Assembly: GCA_013362835.1 (NCBI GenBank) | Contig: JABFVJ010000066.1 | Span: 1-5,530, forward strand | Reading direction: 5' to 3' | DNA length: 5,530 nt | Origin: Nonomuraea sp. | GTDB taxonomy: Bacteria; Actinomycetota; Actinomycetes; Streptosporangiales; Streptosporangiaceae | The notes under the pieces: generated by a model | What the model was told of the DNA's origin: nothing | Seen by the model: only the letters and a program-made list of their open reading frames with translations | Database searches by the model: none | Shown: piece after piece, positions 1-5,441 of the stretch | Numbering within the stretch: position 1 is the stretch's first letter | How the letters are laid out: the number at the start of each line of letters is the position of its first letter | Translations under genes and position numbers: made by a program

Positions 1-180
1 GCCCTGGACGCGGGCGGCACGGTCAGGCTCGACCTCGACGTGGCCAAGGAGGGCCTGCTGCGGTGGGCGGGCGAGCACGGGATCGCGCCGGCGTTCACGA
101 ACTCCCACATGGTGTGGCACGGCGACCTGCCGGGCGACCGGTCGCGGCAGTTCCTGCCGTTCATGCTGGCTCTGGGTTGA
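1..180 (+). CDS. GNAT-family N-acetyltransferase, C-terminal fragment (5' end outside window)
   Basis: An open frame enters from the left edge in phase 1 and ends at a TGA at 178-180, giving the last 59 residues of a protein. The tail contains a short strand-like segment (TVRLDLD), a helix (KEGLLRWAGEHG), then a stretch ending in HMVWHGDLPGDRSRQF and FMLALG. This pattern (D, several residues, WA..HG, then M..G.LPGDRS and a final ALG) resembles the C-terminal domain of the YitH/HolE-like GNAT acetyltransferases common in actinomycetes, which would transfer an acetyl group from acetyl-CoA to an unknown acceptor. The acetyl-CoA-binding core is not in the window, so the family call rests on the tail only. 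The stop codon lies inside the candidate -35 box of the next gene. Confidence 0.6.
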   Translation, partial: ALDAGGTVRLDLDVAKEGLLRWAGEHGIAPAFTNSHMVWHGDLPGDRSRQFLPFMLALG

Positions 181-206
181 CCGTGCCGCCGGGGCTCTCA
201 TAGGTT
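177..206 (+). promoter_or_regulatory. Sigma-70-type promoter for the phosphotransferase gene
   Basis: TTGACC at 177-182 matches the -35 consensus at five of six positions. An 18-bp spacer follows, then TAGGTT at 201-206, which fits the actinomycete -10 pattern TANNNT. Transcription would start near 213 and give a leader of about 31 bases ahead of the ATG at 244. The -35 box includes the TGA stop of the upstream gene, so the phosphotransferase can be expressed independently despite the short 63-base gap. Seen by eye; no start site has been measured. Confidence 0.5.
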
Positions 207-243
207 TGGGGCCTCCAGAATATCGTTCTGTCGAAGGGCGGTC

Positions 244-1257
244 ATGACCTCCACCCACATCGACGTCAGCGCCATCGACCTCGACGCACTCGGCGCGTGG
301 ATGGACGACGAGGGCCTGCCGGGCGGGCCGATCACGGGCGCCGCGCCGGTCCTGGGCGGCACCCAGAACGTCATGGTCCGCTTCGAGCGCGGCGGGCGGC
401 CGTACATCCTGCGCAGGCCCCCGATGCACGCGCGCAGCAAGAGCAACGAGGTGCTGCGGCGCGAGGCGCGGGTGCTGGCGGCGCTGCGCGACACGTCGGT
501 GCCCGCGCCCAGGCTGGTGGCCGCGCAGACCGAGCGGGAGCCGGTCTTCTACCTGATGGAGCCGGTCGCGGGCTTCAACCCCTCGACCGGGCTGCCCGAG
601 CCGCACGCCTCCGACCCCGCGATCAGGCACCGGATGGGCCTGGAGGCGGCCGCCGCGCTGGCCGAGCTGGGACGGGTCGATCCGGCGGTGCTGCCCGGGT
701 TCGGCCGTCCCGAAGGCTTCCTCGAACGGCAGGTGCCGCGCTGGCTCAAGGAGCTCGACTCCTACGCCGAGCTCGACGGCTACCCCGGCCCCGACATCCC
801 CGGCCTCACCGAAACCGCCGACTGGCTGACGCGCAACCGGCCCGCCTCCTTCACCCCGGGCCTCATGCACGGCGACTACCACTTCGCCAACCTCATGTTC
901 GCCCTCGACGGCCCCCGGGTGGCCGCGATCGTCGACTGGGAGATGTGCACGATCGGCGACCCGCTGCTCGACCTCGGCTGGCTGCTGGCCACCTGGCCGA
1001 CCAACAACGGGCACGTCCCGGGGCTGCCGTCGGAGCGGGAGCTGGTCGCGTACTACGCGGCGCTGTCGGAGCGCGACCTGTCGGGCGTCGACTGGTACGC
1101 GGTGATGGCCTGCTTCAAGCTCGGCATCGTGCTCGAAGGCAGCCACGCGCGGGCGTTCGCCGGCAAGGCGCCCAAGGACATCGGCGACCTGCTGCACGCG
1201 ACCACGCTCGGTCTGTTCGCCCGAGCGCGGGACATCATGGAAGGTCTTCTACGCTAG
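244..1257 (+). CDS. Phosphotransferase family protein (APH fold, ACAD10/FadE36-like)
   Basis: This 337-residue cytoplasmic protein has the aminoglycoside-phosphotransferase/choline-kinase fold (APH family). The N-lobe has the glycine-containing strand GGTQNVMVRF (residues 38-47) and the strand YILRRPP (54-60), followed by the helix NEVLRREARVLAAL (68-81). The C-lobe carries the catalytic loop HGDYHFAN (209-216; D211 is the expected base and N216 a metal ligand) and the metal-binding IVDWEMCTIGDPLLDLGW (229-246; D231). The RRPP strand and the DWE..TIGDPL.DLGW form are typical of the ACAD10/FadE36-like branch rather than true antibiotic kinases. Members of that branch are linked to acyl-CoA dehydrogenases and 4-hydroxy-acid phosphorylation in other organisms, but no dehydrogenase gene is visible here. 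The substrate is therefore unknown and drug resistance should not be inferred. The ATG at 244 is supported by the purine-rich GAAGGG at 233-238. Length is normal for the family. Confidence 0.9.
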   Translation: MTSTHIDVSAIDLDALGAWMDDEGLPGGPITGAAPVLGGTQNVMVRFERGGRPYILRRPPMHARSKSNEVLRREARVLAALRDTSVPAPRLVAAQTEREPVFYLMEPVAGFNPSTGLPEPHASDPAIRHRMGLEAAAALAELGRVDPAVLPGFGRPEGFLERQVPRWLKELDSYAELDGYPGPDIPGLTETADWLTRNRPASFTPGLMHGDYHFANLMFALDGPRVAAIVDWEMCTIGDPLLDLGWLLATWPTNNGHVPGLPSERELVAYYAALSERDLSGVDWYAVMACFKLGIVLEGSHARAFAGKAPKDIGDLLHATTLGLFARARDIMEGLLR

Positions 1258-1299
1258 TCCGATTTCGGAAAAAACGATCATTTCCGGCGCGGTGATGCG

Positions 1300-1317
1300 T
1301 ACAATTGCGCGCAATTG
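1300..1317 (+). promoter_or_regulatory. -10 box overlapped by a perfect 16-bp palindrome: probable promoter and operator of the first small gene
   Basis: TACAAT at 1300-1305 is a near-consensus -10 hexamer. No convincing -35 box is seen at the expected distance, so the promoter may need an activator. The palindrome CAATTGCGCGCAATTG occupies 1302-1317 and reads identically on both strands. It covers most of the -10 box and the predicted start point near 1312, which is where a repressor would block initiation. The 11-mer ACAATTGCGCG at 1301-1311 recurs exactly at 1608-1618, ahead of the regulator gene. The likely binder is the HTH protein at 1665-2516; this is inference from position and symmetry. 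Confidence 0.5.
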
Positions 1318-1330
1318 CATCCTGGTATTC

Positions 1331-1339
1331 GGGGAAGGA
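1331..1339 (+). promoter_or_regulatory. Ribosome binding site that sets the start of the first small gene
   Basis: GGGGAAGGA ends five bases before the ATG at 1345. A possible in-frame ATG at 1315 lies inside the palindrome, at or next to the predicted transcription start, and has no purine-rich sequence before it. The start at 1345 is therefore preferred. Confidence 0.65.
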
Positions 1340-1344
1340 TCGTC

Positions 1345-1605
1345 ATGCGCATGCGGTTCCTCGGCTCCACCTCGGAGGCGGGCGCCTGCCCCACCCTGTA
1401 CGAGACCGATCGCGGCACCATCGTGGTCCAGGGACTCCACGTCACCGACGCCGAGGCGCTCGCGGACCTCCGCGACGTGCTCGACGGCGAGGCCGCGGTC
1501 GAAGTGCCCCTGGAACTCCTCACCGAGATCGCCCGAAGGGTCCTGCCCGGCGGGCCGGCGTCCATCATGTCCACCAGCGGCGGAACACCGTCGGCCACCG
1601 CTTGA
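1345..1605 (+). CDS. Small conserved actinomycete protein of unknown function (regulator partner)
   Basis: This 86-residue protein begins MRMRFLGSTSEAGACPTLYE and continues TDRGTIVVQGLHVTD, then an acidic helix-rich part ending in EVPLELLTEIARRVLPGG. The pattern (RFLG.TS..G..PTLY.TDRGT.VVQG..V.D.E.L..L.......VE.P..LL) is one I recognise from small orphan proteins encoded beside HTH/DUF5753 regulators in streptomycetes and relatives; no biochemical role is known to me. There is no signal peptide or membrane segment. The last dozen residues (MSTSGGTPSATA and what precedes) look disordered. The gene has a strong ribosome site and its own -10/palindrome, and it precedes the regulator gene by 59 bases on the same strand, so the two may be co-transcribed. 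It could be a co-regulator or an antagonist of the HTH protein; this is inference from neighbourhood only. Confidence 0.75.
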   Translation: MRMRFLGSTSEAGACPTLYETDRGTIVVQGLHVTDAEALADLRDVLDGEAAVEVPLELLTEIARRVLPGGPASIMSTSGGTPSATA

Positions 1606-1607
1606 TC

Positions 1608-1618
1608 ACAATTGCGCG
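1608..1618 (+). promoter_or_regulatory. Second copy of the 11-bp operator-like element
   Basis: ACAATTGCGCG here is identical to 1301-1311. Only the left half of the palindrome is kept, because the bases that follow (AC) break the symmetry. The base before it makes CACAAT, one mismatch from the TACAAT -10 box of the first site. It starts three bases after the stop of the small gene and 57 bases before the regulator GTG, a position suited to control of the regulator gene. Confidence 0.45.
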
Positions 1619-1650
1619 ACTGGGCCTGGCATGATCGGCGCACGCGAGAC

Positions 1651-1656
1651 TAGCCT
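1651..1656 (+). promoter_or_regulatory. Candidate -10 box for leaderless transcription of the HTH regulator
   Basis: TAGCCT fits TANNNT and ends eight bases before the GTG at 1665. Transcription would begin at or next to the start codon. No Shine-Dalgarno sequence is present between 1640 and 1664, which agrees with a leaderless message. There is no good -35 hexamer at 17-18 bp, so this is a tentative call. Confidence 0.35.
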
Positions 1657-1664
1657 CTTGCGGC

Positions 1665-2516
1665 GTGACGTCCTTTCAGCAGGCGCGCATCGACCTCGGC
1701 AGCCAACTGCGTCAGCTGCGCGAGGCCGCCCATCTGTCGGGCAAGGACCTGGCGGAGCGGCTGCGCTGGCAGCCGTCCAAGGTCTCCCGCCTGGAGAACG
1801 CCAGGCAGACGGCGACCGAGGACGACGTGGTCGTGTGGGCGCAGGCCGTCGGGGCCTCGCCCGACACGACCGACGAGCTGATCAGGCAGTCGATCGCGCT
1901 GCTCGAACGGCACGACGACTGGAAGCAGCGCCATCGCAGCGGCCTCGCCGCCATCCAGGAGGACATCCGCGACCTGGAGGCGCGCACCAAGCTGTTCCGC
2001 GTCTTCGAGCCCGGCATCGTCGTCGGCCTGCTGCAGACCTCCGAGTACGCCCGGCACGTGTTCCAGAAGGTCAAACGCCTCTACAGCGCCGCCGACCAGA
2101 TCGACGCGGCCGTACGCGTGCGCATGCAGCGCCAGGAGATCCTCTACGACCGTACGCGGACCTTCAGGTTCGTGGTGCCGGAGTCGGCGCTGCGCACCGC
2201 GCTCGCCCCCGCCGAGGTCATGCGCGGCCAGCTCGACCGGCTGCTCGCCGTCAGCACCCTGCCGAACGTCGAGTTCGGCGTGATCCCGTTCGGGGCCGAG
2301 CTGCCGTCCGCGCCGATCAACGGCTTCTGGATCTACAACGAGGCCATGGTCGGGGTGGCCACGATGACCAAGGACCTGGTGCTGCGCGACCCCGACGACA
2401 TCGCCTTCTACGTACGCGCGTTCGACGACTACGCCAAGGTCGCGGAGTTCGACGAAGTGGGGCGAGAAGTCATCATCCGTATTCTTCACGAATACCGGAA
2501 ACAAACTCCACATTAA
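1665..2516 (+). CDS. XRE-family HTH transcriptional regulator with DUF5753 domain (WhiJ/AbaA-like)
   Basis: This 283-residue cytoplasmic DNA-binding protein starts with an N-terminal HTH (residues about 10-65: LGSQLRQLREAAHLSGKDLA, then recognition helix WQPSKVSRLENAR at 35-47). A linker follows, then a DUF5753 domain (about 105-275). Family hallmarks of DUF5753 are visible: FEPGIVVGLLQTSEYAR (114-130), the basic RVRMQRQEIL (151-160), FVVPESALR (169-177), NVEFGVIPFG (201-210) and a C-terminal helix with YRKQ. Length is normal. The GTG at 1665 is chosen because it starts directly before the HTH and fits a leaderless promoter; no ribosome site is present. Such regulators are linked to sporulation and antibiotic control in Streptomyces (whiJ- and abaA-type loci) and are usually paired with a small DUF397 protein. 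Here no DUF397 gene is present; instead two different small genes flank it. The repeated CAATT sites around all three genes suggest autoregulation. Confidence 0.92.
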   Translation: MTSFQQARIDLGSQLRQLREAAHLSGKDLAERLRWQPSKVSRLENARQTATEDDVVVWAQAVGASPDTTDELIRQSIALLERHDDWKQRHRSGLAAIQEDIRDLEARTKLFRVFEPGIVVGLLQTSEYARHVFQKVKRLYSAADQIDAAVRVRMQRQEILYDRTRTFRFVVPESALRTALAPAEVMRGQLDRLLAVSTLPNVEFGVIPFGAELPSAPINGFWIYNEAMVGVATMTKDLVLRDPDDIAFYVRAFDDYAKVAEFDEVGREVIIRILHEYRKQTPH

Positions 2517-2520
2517 CCGC

Positions 2521-2559
2521 AGCAATTGCTTGCCACCCGCCGCAAGATCGTGCAATTCT
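2521..2559 (+). promoter_or_regulatory. Promoter region with two CAATT sites ahead of the second small gene
   Basis: The perfect 10-bp palindrome AGCAATTGCT (2521-2530) and TGCAATTCTG (2551-2560) share the core GCAATT, spaced by exactly 30 bp (about three helical turns). TTGCCA at 2530-2535 (five of six matches to the -35 consensus) and AATTCT at 2554-2559 (weak -10) are 18 bp apart. The first operator-like site therefore abuts the -35 box and the second covers the -10 box. A message would start near 2566, just before the ribosome site. The -10 match is poor and the promoter call is tentative. Confidence 0.4.
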
Positions 2560-2574
2560 GTCGCGAGACGTTGC

Positions 2575-2582
2575 GGAGGTGA
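2575..2582 (+). promoter_or_regulatory. Strong ribosome binding site of the second small gene
   Basis: GGAGGTGA is close to a full anti-16S complement. GGAGG ends six bases before the ATG at 2586 and nine before the next in-frame ATG at 2589, so either codon could be used; the difference is one residue. Confidence 0.75.
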
Positions 2583-2585
2583 CGC

Positions 2586-2852
2586 ATGATGCTTGATACC
2601 GCGCTCTGCCTCGAGCGGTTCGCGTGGCACGCGGGCCGTCATGCCGATCTGTCGGTGCAGAGTGTCGCGCTGGCCAGCGACCCGGCCTACGTGTCGGTGC
2701 GCAACCGGTTCTCCGCCACCCTCGTCGAGACCGTGACCTGCTCCGACGAGGGGGCGTACATCACCTCGTGGGGCTACCGCCTCGGCACGGCCGACGACGT
2801 CGAGTCGGCCGCCGCCCGCCTGGCCTTCCTCCTGGCCGCCCTGCCCGCCTGA
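2586..2852 (+). CDS. Small protein of unknown function (second regulator partner)
   Basis: This 88-residue protein starts MMLDTALCLERFAWHAGRHA, followed by a beta-rich middle (LSVQSVALASDPAYVSVRNR, then ETVTC and AYITSWGYRLG) and a C-terminal helix (DDVESAAARLAFLLAALPA). The middle, with a conserved-looking P.Y.SVRN and W.WG/WGYRLG-like element and a D...AA..L helix, resembles small orphan proteins often found beside HTH/DUF5753 genes in actinomycetes. I do not recognise a named family. There is no signal peptide and no DUF397 signature. The gene follows the regulator by 69 bases on the same strand, with its own promoter-like CAATT sites and the best ribosome site in the cassette, which implies high translation. 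Two cysteines (C8 and C57) are present. A role as partner, co-regulator or antidote is inference from neighbourhood. Confidence 0.75.
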   Translation: MMLDTALCLERFAWHAGRHADLSVQSVALASDPAYVSVRNRFSATLVETVTCSDEGAYITSWGYRLGTADDVESAAARLAFLLAALPA

Positions 2853-2865
2853 CCTGCCCGCCTGA
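2840..2865. repeat. Exact 13-bp tandem duplication between convergent genes
   Basis: CCTGCCCGCCTGA occurs at 2840-2852 and again, with no mismatch and no spacer, at 2853-2865. The first copy holds the stop codon of the plus-strand small gene. The second copy is the entire gap before the stop of the minus-strand tetR gene (2866). It has no inverted symmetry and no T-tract, so it is not a recognisable terminator. Confidence 0.9.
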
Positions 2866-3483
2866 TCAGCCGAACGCTTCCACGGCGATGCCCGCTTCTC
2901 TGGCGGCGGCCGTGCGGGCGTGGGCCAGGAGGCGCGCCCTGTCGAGCACGTTGGGATGCAGGGTGTAGCGGATGACCAGCCCGTCGAGCATGGCGTCGAT
3001 GCGCTCGGCCGCGCCCGCCGGGTCGGCGCAGCCGAACTCCCCCGCGTCGGTGCCGGCCGACAGCACCTGGGCCAGCGCGTCGAGCCAGGCCGTCTCCAGC
3101 TCCAGCATGATCGCGTTGACGGCCGGCTCGCGCAGCGCGGTGTTCCAGGCGTCGATCCAGAGCAGCCAGCTCTGGTCGGAACGCGACTCTGGGATGTAGT
3201 AGCGCAGCACCCGGTCGAGGCGCTCCACCGCCGTGCCGGGGCCCTCGGCCAGCTCCTTCAGCCGGGCGCTCTCGATGTCGAGCGTGGCCCGCAGCATGGC
3301 GGTGATGAGCTCGTCCTTCGTGGCGAAGTGGTAGTGGATGAGGCCGCCGCTGACGTTGATGGACTTGGCGATGTCGGCGACGCGGGTGTTGGCCAGGCCG
3401 CGTTCCAGCACCACCTTGCGGGTGGCCTCAAGGAGCTCTGCCCTGCGCTGGTCAGCCTGCTCGGCCCTGGTCGTACTCGCCAC
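2866..3483 (-). CDS. TetR-family transcriptional regulator (BetI-like C-terminal domain)
   Basis: This 205-residue cytoplasmic repressor-type protein has an N-terminal TetR HTH at about residues 10-57: a first helix RRAELLEATRKVVLERG, then the helix-turn-helix TRVADIAKSINVSGGLIHYHF (33-53) and KDELITAML. The rest is all-helical ligand-binding and dimerisation sequence resembling the BetI-type C-terminal domain (SWLLWIDAWNTALREP at 105-120, MLDGLVIRYTLHP at 165-177). The start is the GTG at 3483; no ribosome site lies upstream, but a TAGGCT box fits a leaderless start. The gene lies 23 bp after the binding-protein gene on the same strand, so it is probably also read as the last gene of the transporter operon, which it may control. 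The effector could be the transported sugar, though ABC sugar operons more often carry LacI, ROK or DeoR regulators. No inverted-repeat operator was found inside the window. Confidence 0.9.
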   Translation of the reverse strand: MASTTRAEQADQRRAELLEATRKVVLERGLANTRVADIAKSINVSGGLIHYHFATKDELITAMLRATLDIESARLKELAEGPGTAVERLDRVLRYYIPESRSDQSWLLWIDAWNTALREPAVNAIMLELETAWLDALAQVLSAGTDAGEFGCADPAGAAERIDAMLDGLVIRYTLHPNVLDRARLLAHARTAAAREAGIAVEAFG

Positions 3484-3489
3484 CCGGTC

Positions 3490-3495
3490 AGCCTA
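3490..3495 (-). promoter_or_regulatory. Candidate -10 box for leaderless tetR transcription
   Basis: On the minus strand TAGGCT (3495 down to 3490) fits TANNNT and is separated by six bases from the GTG start at 3483. This is the spacing expected when transcription begins on the start codon. No -35 box of quality is seen; it would fall inside the end of the binding-protein gene. Confidence 0.35.
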
Positions 3496-3506
3496 TCGCC
3501 AGCCGA

Positions 3507-4457
3507 TCAGCACCCCGCCTTGTAGAGCACCTTCTGGATCTCGGGCTGATCGACGTTCTCCTTCGTCACGATGGTCGCGTCCGTGGGGATCGAGGGCGTG
3601 ACCTGCTGTCCCTTGACCGCCGCGACGGCCTGCTCGACCCCCTTGGCGCCGATCTCGCCGGGGAGCTGCGCGATGAGCGCCTGGACGACGCCGTCCCTGA
3701 GCTGCTTGACCTGCGCCGGGCCCGCGTCGAAGCCCACCATCTTGACCTGGCCGAGCTTGCCCGCCTGCTGCAGCGCCGAGCCCGCTCCGGTGGCCGAGTT
3801 GAGGTTCGTGGCGAACACGCCGGCGAGGTCGGGATCCTTGGCCAGCGCCGCGTTCACGATCTTCGACGCCTCGCCGACGTCGTTGTGGGAATACTGCACG
3901 CCGACGTACCGGATGCCGGGGTGGGCGCTCTTGATCTCCTCCTCGAAGCCCTTGATGCGGGCGTCGACCGTGCTCACGCCCGGGTCGGTGGAGATCACCA
4001 GCGCCTTGCCCTTGTCCCCGATCTGCCCGGCCAGCGCCTTGGCCGCCGCCGCGCCGCCCTTGACGTTGTCGGTGCTGATCCGCGACAGGCCGATGCCCGG
4101 GTCGTCGACGACGGTGTCCACCAGGATGATCTTGATGTTCTGCTGCTTGGCCTGGGTGAGCGGGGCGATCATGGCCTTGACGTCGGTGGGCGCGACGAGC
4201 AGCGCGTCCGGTTTGCTCGCCACCACCGAGTTGACGATCGGCGTCTGCAACGTCGGGTCGAACTTCTGCGGCCCCTGCACGTCGAGCGTCACCCCGAGCT
4301 CCTTGGCCCTGGCCTTCGCCCCGCAGGCCATCGTCTCGTAGAACTCCTCCCCGGCAAGCCCCTGCACCAGCGTGACCCTGATCCGGCCTCCGCCGGTCTG
4401 CCCGCCGCAGGCGGTGATCGTCAGCAATGTCCCGAGTACGGCCAGGGTCTTGCGCAT
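3507..4457 (-). CDS. Sugar ABC transporter substrate-binding lipoprotein (RbsB-like, Peripla_BP_4 type)
   Basis: This 316-residue extracytoplasmic solute-binding protein is anchored by lipid. The signal sequence MRKTLAVLGTLLTITACGG has a basic start, a hydrophobic core and the lipobox ITAC with the acylated cysteine at residue 17. Two alpha/beta lobes of the ribose-binding type follow: IRVTLVQGLAGEEFYETMAC (26-45), PDALLVAPTD (83-92), IKIILVDTVVDD (108-119), a hinge near ALVIST, DARIKGFEEE (165-174), GVFATNLNSATG (213-224), KMVGFDAG (239-246) and QALIAQLP (259-266). By analogy with E. coli RbsB, D114, R167, N218, D244 and Q264 are likely ligand contacts, but the sugar cannot be named. The protein ends in Cys316, which with Cys45 could form a disulfide. 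The ATG at 4457 has an excellent AGGAGGAGG upstream. The permease gene precedes it by 33 bp. Confidence 0.93.
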   Translation of the reverse strand: MRKTLAVLGTLLTITACGGQTGGGRIRVTLVQGLAGEEFYETMACGAKARAKELGVTLDVQGPQKFDPTLQTPIVNSVVASKPDALLVAPTDVKAMIAPLTQAKQQNIKIILVDTVVDDPGIGLSRISTDNVKGGAAAAKALAGQIGDKGKALVISTDPGVSTVDARIKGFEEEIKSAHPGIRYVGVQYSHNDVGEASKIVNAALAKDPDLAGVFATNLNSATGAGSALQQAGKLGQVKMVGFDAGPAQVKQLRDGVVQALIAQLPGEIGAKGVEQAVAAVKGQQVTPSIPTDATIVTKENVDQPEIQKVLYKAGC

Positions 4458-4464
4458 GGCAGTG

Positions 4465-4473
4465 CCTCCTCCT
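4465..4473 (-). promoter_or_regulatory. Strong ribosome binding site of the binding-protein gene
   Basis: On the minus strand AGGAGGAGG runs from 4473 to 4465, seven bases before the ATG at 4457. It lies in the short gap after the permease stop. Such a strong site fits the usual need for excess binding protein over membrane components. Confidence 0.8.
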
Positions 4474-4490
4474 GTCGGTCGCGACCTGCG

Positions 4491-5441
4491 CTATGGGGCG
4501 CGGGTCCTGCGTCTCCACTGGTCGATGTAGACGGCGGCGACGAGGACGGCGCCCACCACCACCTGCTGCCAGAACGGCCGCACGCCGAGGATCTGGAACC
4601 CGTTCTGCAGCACCACGGGGATGAAGACCCCGATGACCGTGCCGGCCACCGTGCCGGCGCCGCCGAACAGGGAGGTCCCGCCGATCACGACCGCCGCGAT
4701 GGCCTGGAGGTTGTCGGTGGAGTGCGCGGAGACGCCGGTGATGCCGTACTTGGCGAGCGACAGGTGACCGGCCAGCCCGGCCAGCAGGCCGGCCAGGCCG
4801 TAGACGCGGATGAGGTGACGGCGCACCGCCACGCCGGCCCGCCGCGCGGCCTCGGCGTTGGAGCCGATCGCGTACGTGTGACGTCCGAACCGGGTACGCG
4901 CCAGCACGAGCCCCAGGACGGCGGTGACCGCGGCGCAGATCCAGACGATCTGCGGCACCCCGAGCCACCGCGCCAGTCCCAGGCCCAGGTTCAGGTCGGC
5001 CGGGGCCCGCAGGTCCACGCCGCCGGTCAGCAGCAGCGCGCCGCCGAGCGACATCCCGAGGGTGCCGAGCGTCACGATCAGCGCCGGGATGCGTCCCAGG
5101 GCGATCAGCACGCCGTTCAGCACGCCCCAGGCGAGCCCGGTGACGAGCGCCGCCAGCGCGCCCGCCGCGACCGACCCGGTGGCGTCCATGACCTCGGCCG
5201 CCGCGACGGCGGAGAAGACCAGCACCCCGCCCACCGAGAGGTCGATCCCGGCCGTGATGATCACGTACGTCATGCCGGTGGCGAGGAGCAGCAGGATCGC
5301 CGCGTCGCTGACGAGGTTGAGCAGGTTGAACGAGGTGGCGAAACTGCCCGGCGCGAGGACGGAGAAGACGGCGAGGAGGACCGCCAGCACGAGCCCGATC
5401 CACACCACCTGCAACCCTCGCAACCGCCCCTCCCCTTTCAC
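4491..5441 (-). CDS. Sugar ABC transporter permease (RbsC-like, BPD_transp_2 type)
   Basis: This 316-residue integral membrane protein should form the channel for import of the solute delivered by the binding protein. Many hydrophobic segments alternate with short loops, including residues 13-30, 46-63, 71-84, 91-116, 119-138, 164-181, 211-228, 245-276 and 292-306. Family hallmarks are the TAGIDLSVGG loop (63-72), NGVLIALGRIPALIVTLGTL (109-128), the ATPase-coupling stretch TRFGRHTYAIGSNAEAARRAG (183-203) and GGTSLFGGAGTVAGTVIG (254-271). Length is normal. The GTG start at 5441 is preceded by GGGGAGGG (5452-5445) and overlaps the stop of the upstream gene by four bases (GTGA), implying translational coupling. 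The permease probably acts as a homodimer because no second permease gene lies downstream. The substrate is not predictable. Confidence 0.93.
   Translation of the reverse strand: MKGEGRLRGLQVVWIGLVLAVLLAVFSVLAPGSFATSFNLLNLVSDAAILLLLATGMTYVIITAGIDLSVGGVLVFSAVAAAEVMDATGSVAAGALAALVTGLAWGVLNGVLIALGRIPALIVTLGTLGMSLGGALLLTGGVDLRAPADLNLGLGLARWLGVPQIVWICAAVTAVLGLVLARTRFGRHTYAIGSNAEAARRAGVAVRRHLIRVYGLAGLLAGLAGHLSLAKYGITGVSAHSTDNLQAIAAVVIGGTSLFGGAGTVAGTVIGVFIPVVLQNGFQILGVRPFWQQVVVGAVLVAAVYIDQWRRRTRAP

Noticed and set aside
244..1257. Aminoglycoside resistance gene
   Set aside because: The motifs fit the ACAD10/FadE36-like branch of the fold rather than the antibiotic kinases; nothing nearby suggests resistance.
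1266..1286. Possible hairpin CGGAAA/TTTCCG after the phosphotransferase gene
   Set aside because: Only six pairs with a nine-base loop and no T-tract; too weak to call a terminator.
1315..1344. Upstream ATG at 1315 as start of the first small gene
   Set aside because: It lies inside the palindrome, at or next to the predicted transcription start, and lacks a ribosome site, whereas 1345 has a strong one.
1292..2596. Long plus-strand open frame overlapping the small gene and the HTH gene
   Set aside because: Its translation is arginine- and proline-rich with no domain, as expected from an out-of-frame reading of GC-rich genes; the HTH/DUF5753 frame is clearly real.
1650..2642. Minus-strand open frame opposite the HTH gene
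   Set aside because: Low-complexity translation with no domain; antisense shadow of the regulator.
2862..2869. Palindrome CTGATCAG at the tetR stop codon
   Set aside because: Eight bases only and no stem extension; not a terminator and easily a chance match.
3571..4341. Plus-strand open frame opposite the binding-protein gene
   Set aside because: Ser/Ala/Pro-rich antisense shadow; the lipoprotein frame on the other strand has a lipobox, a ribosome site and family motifs.
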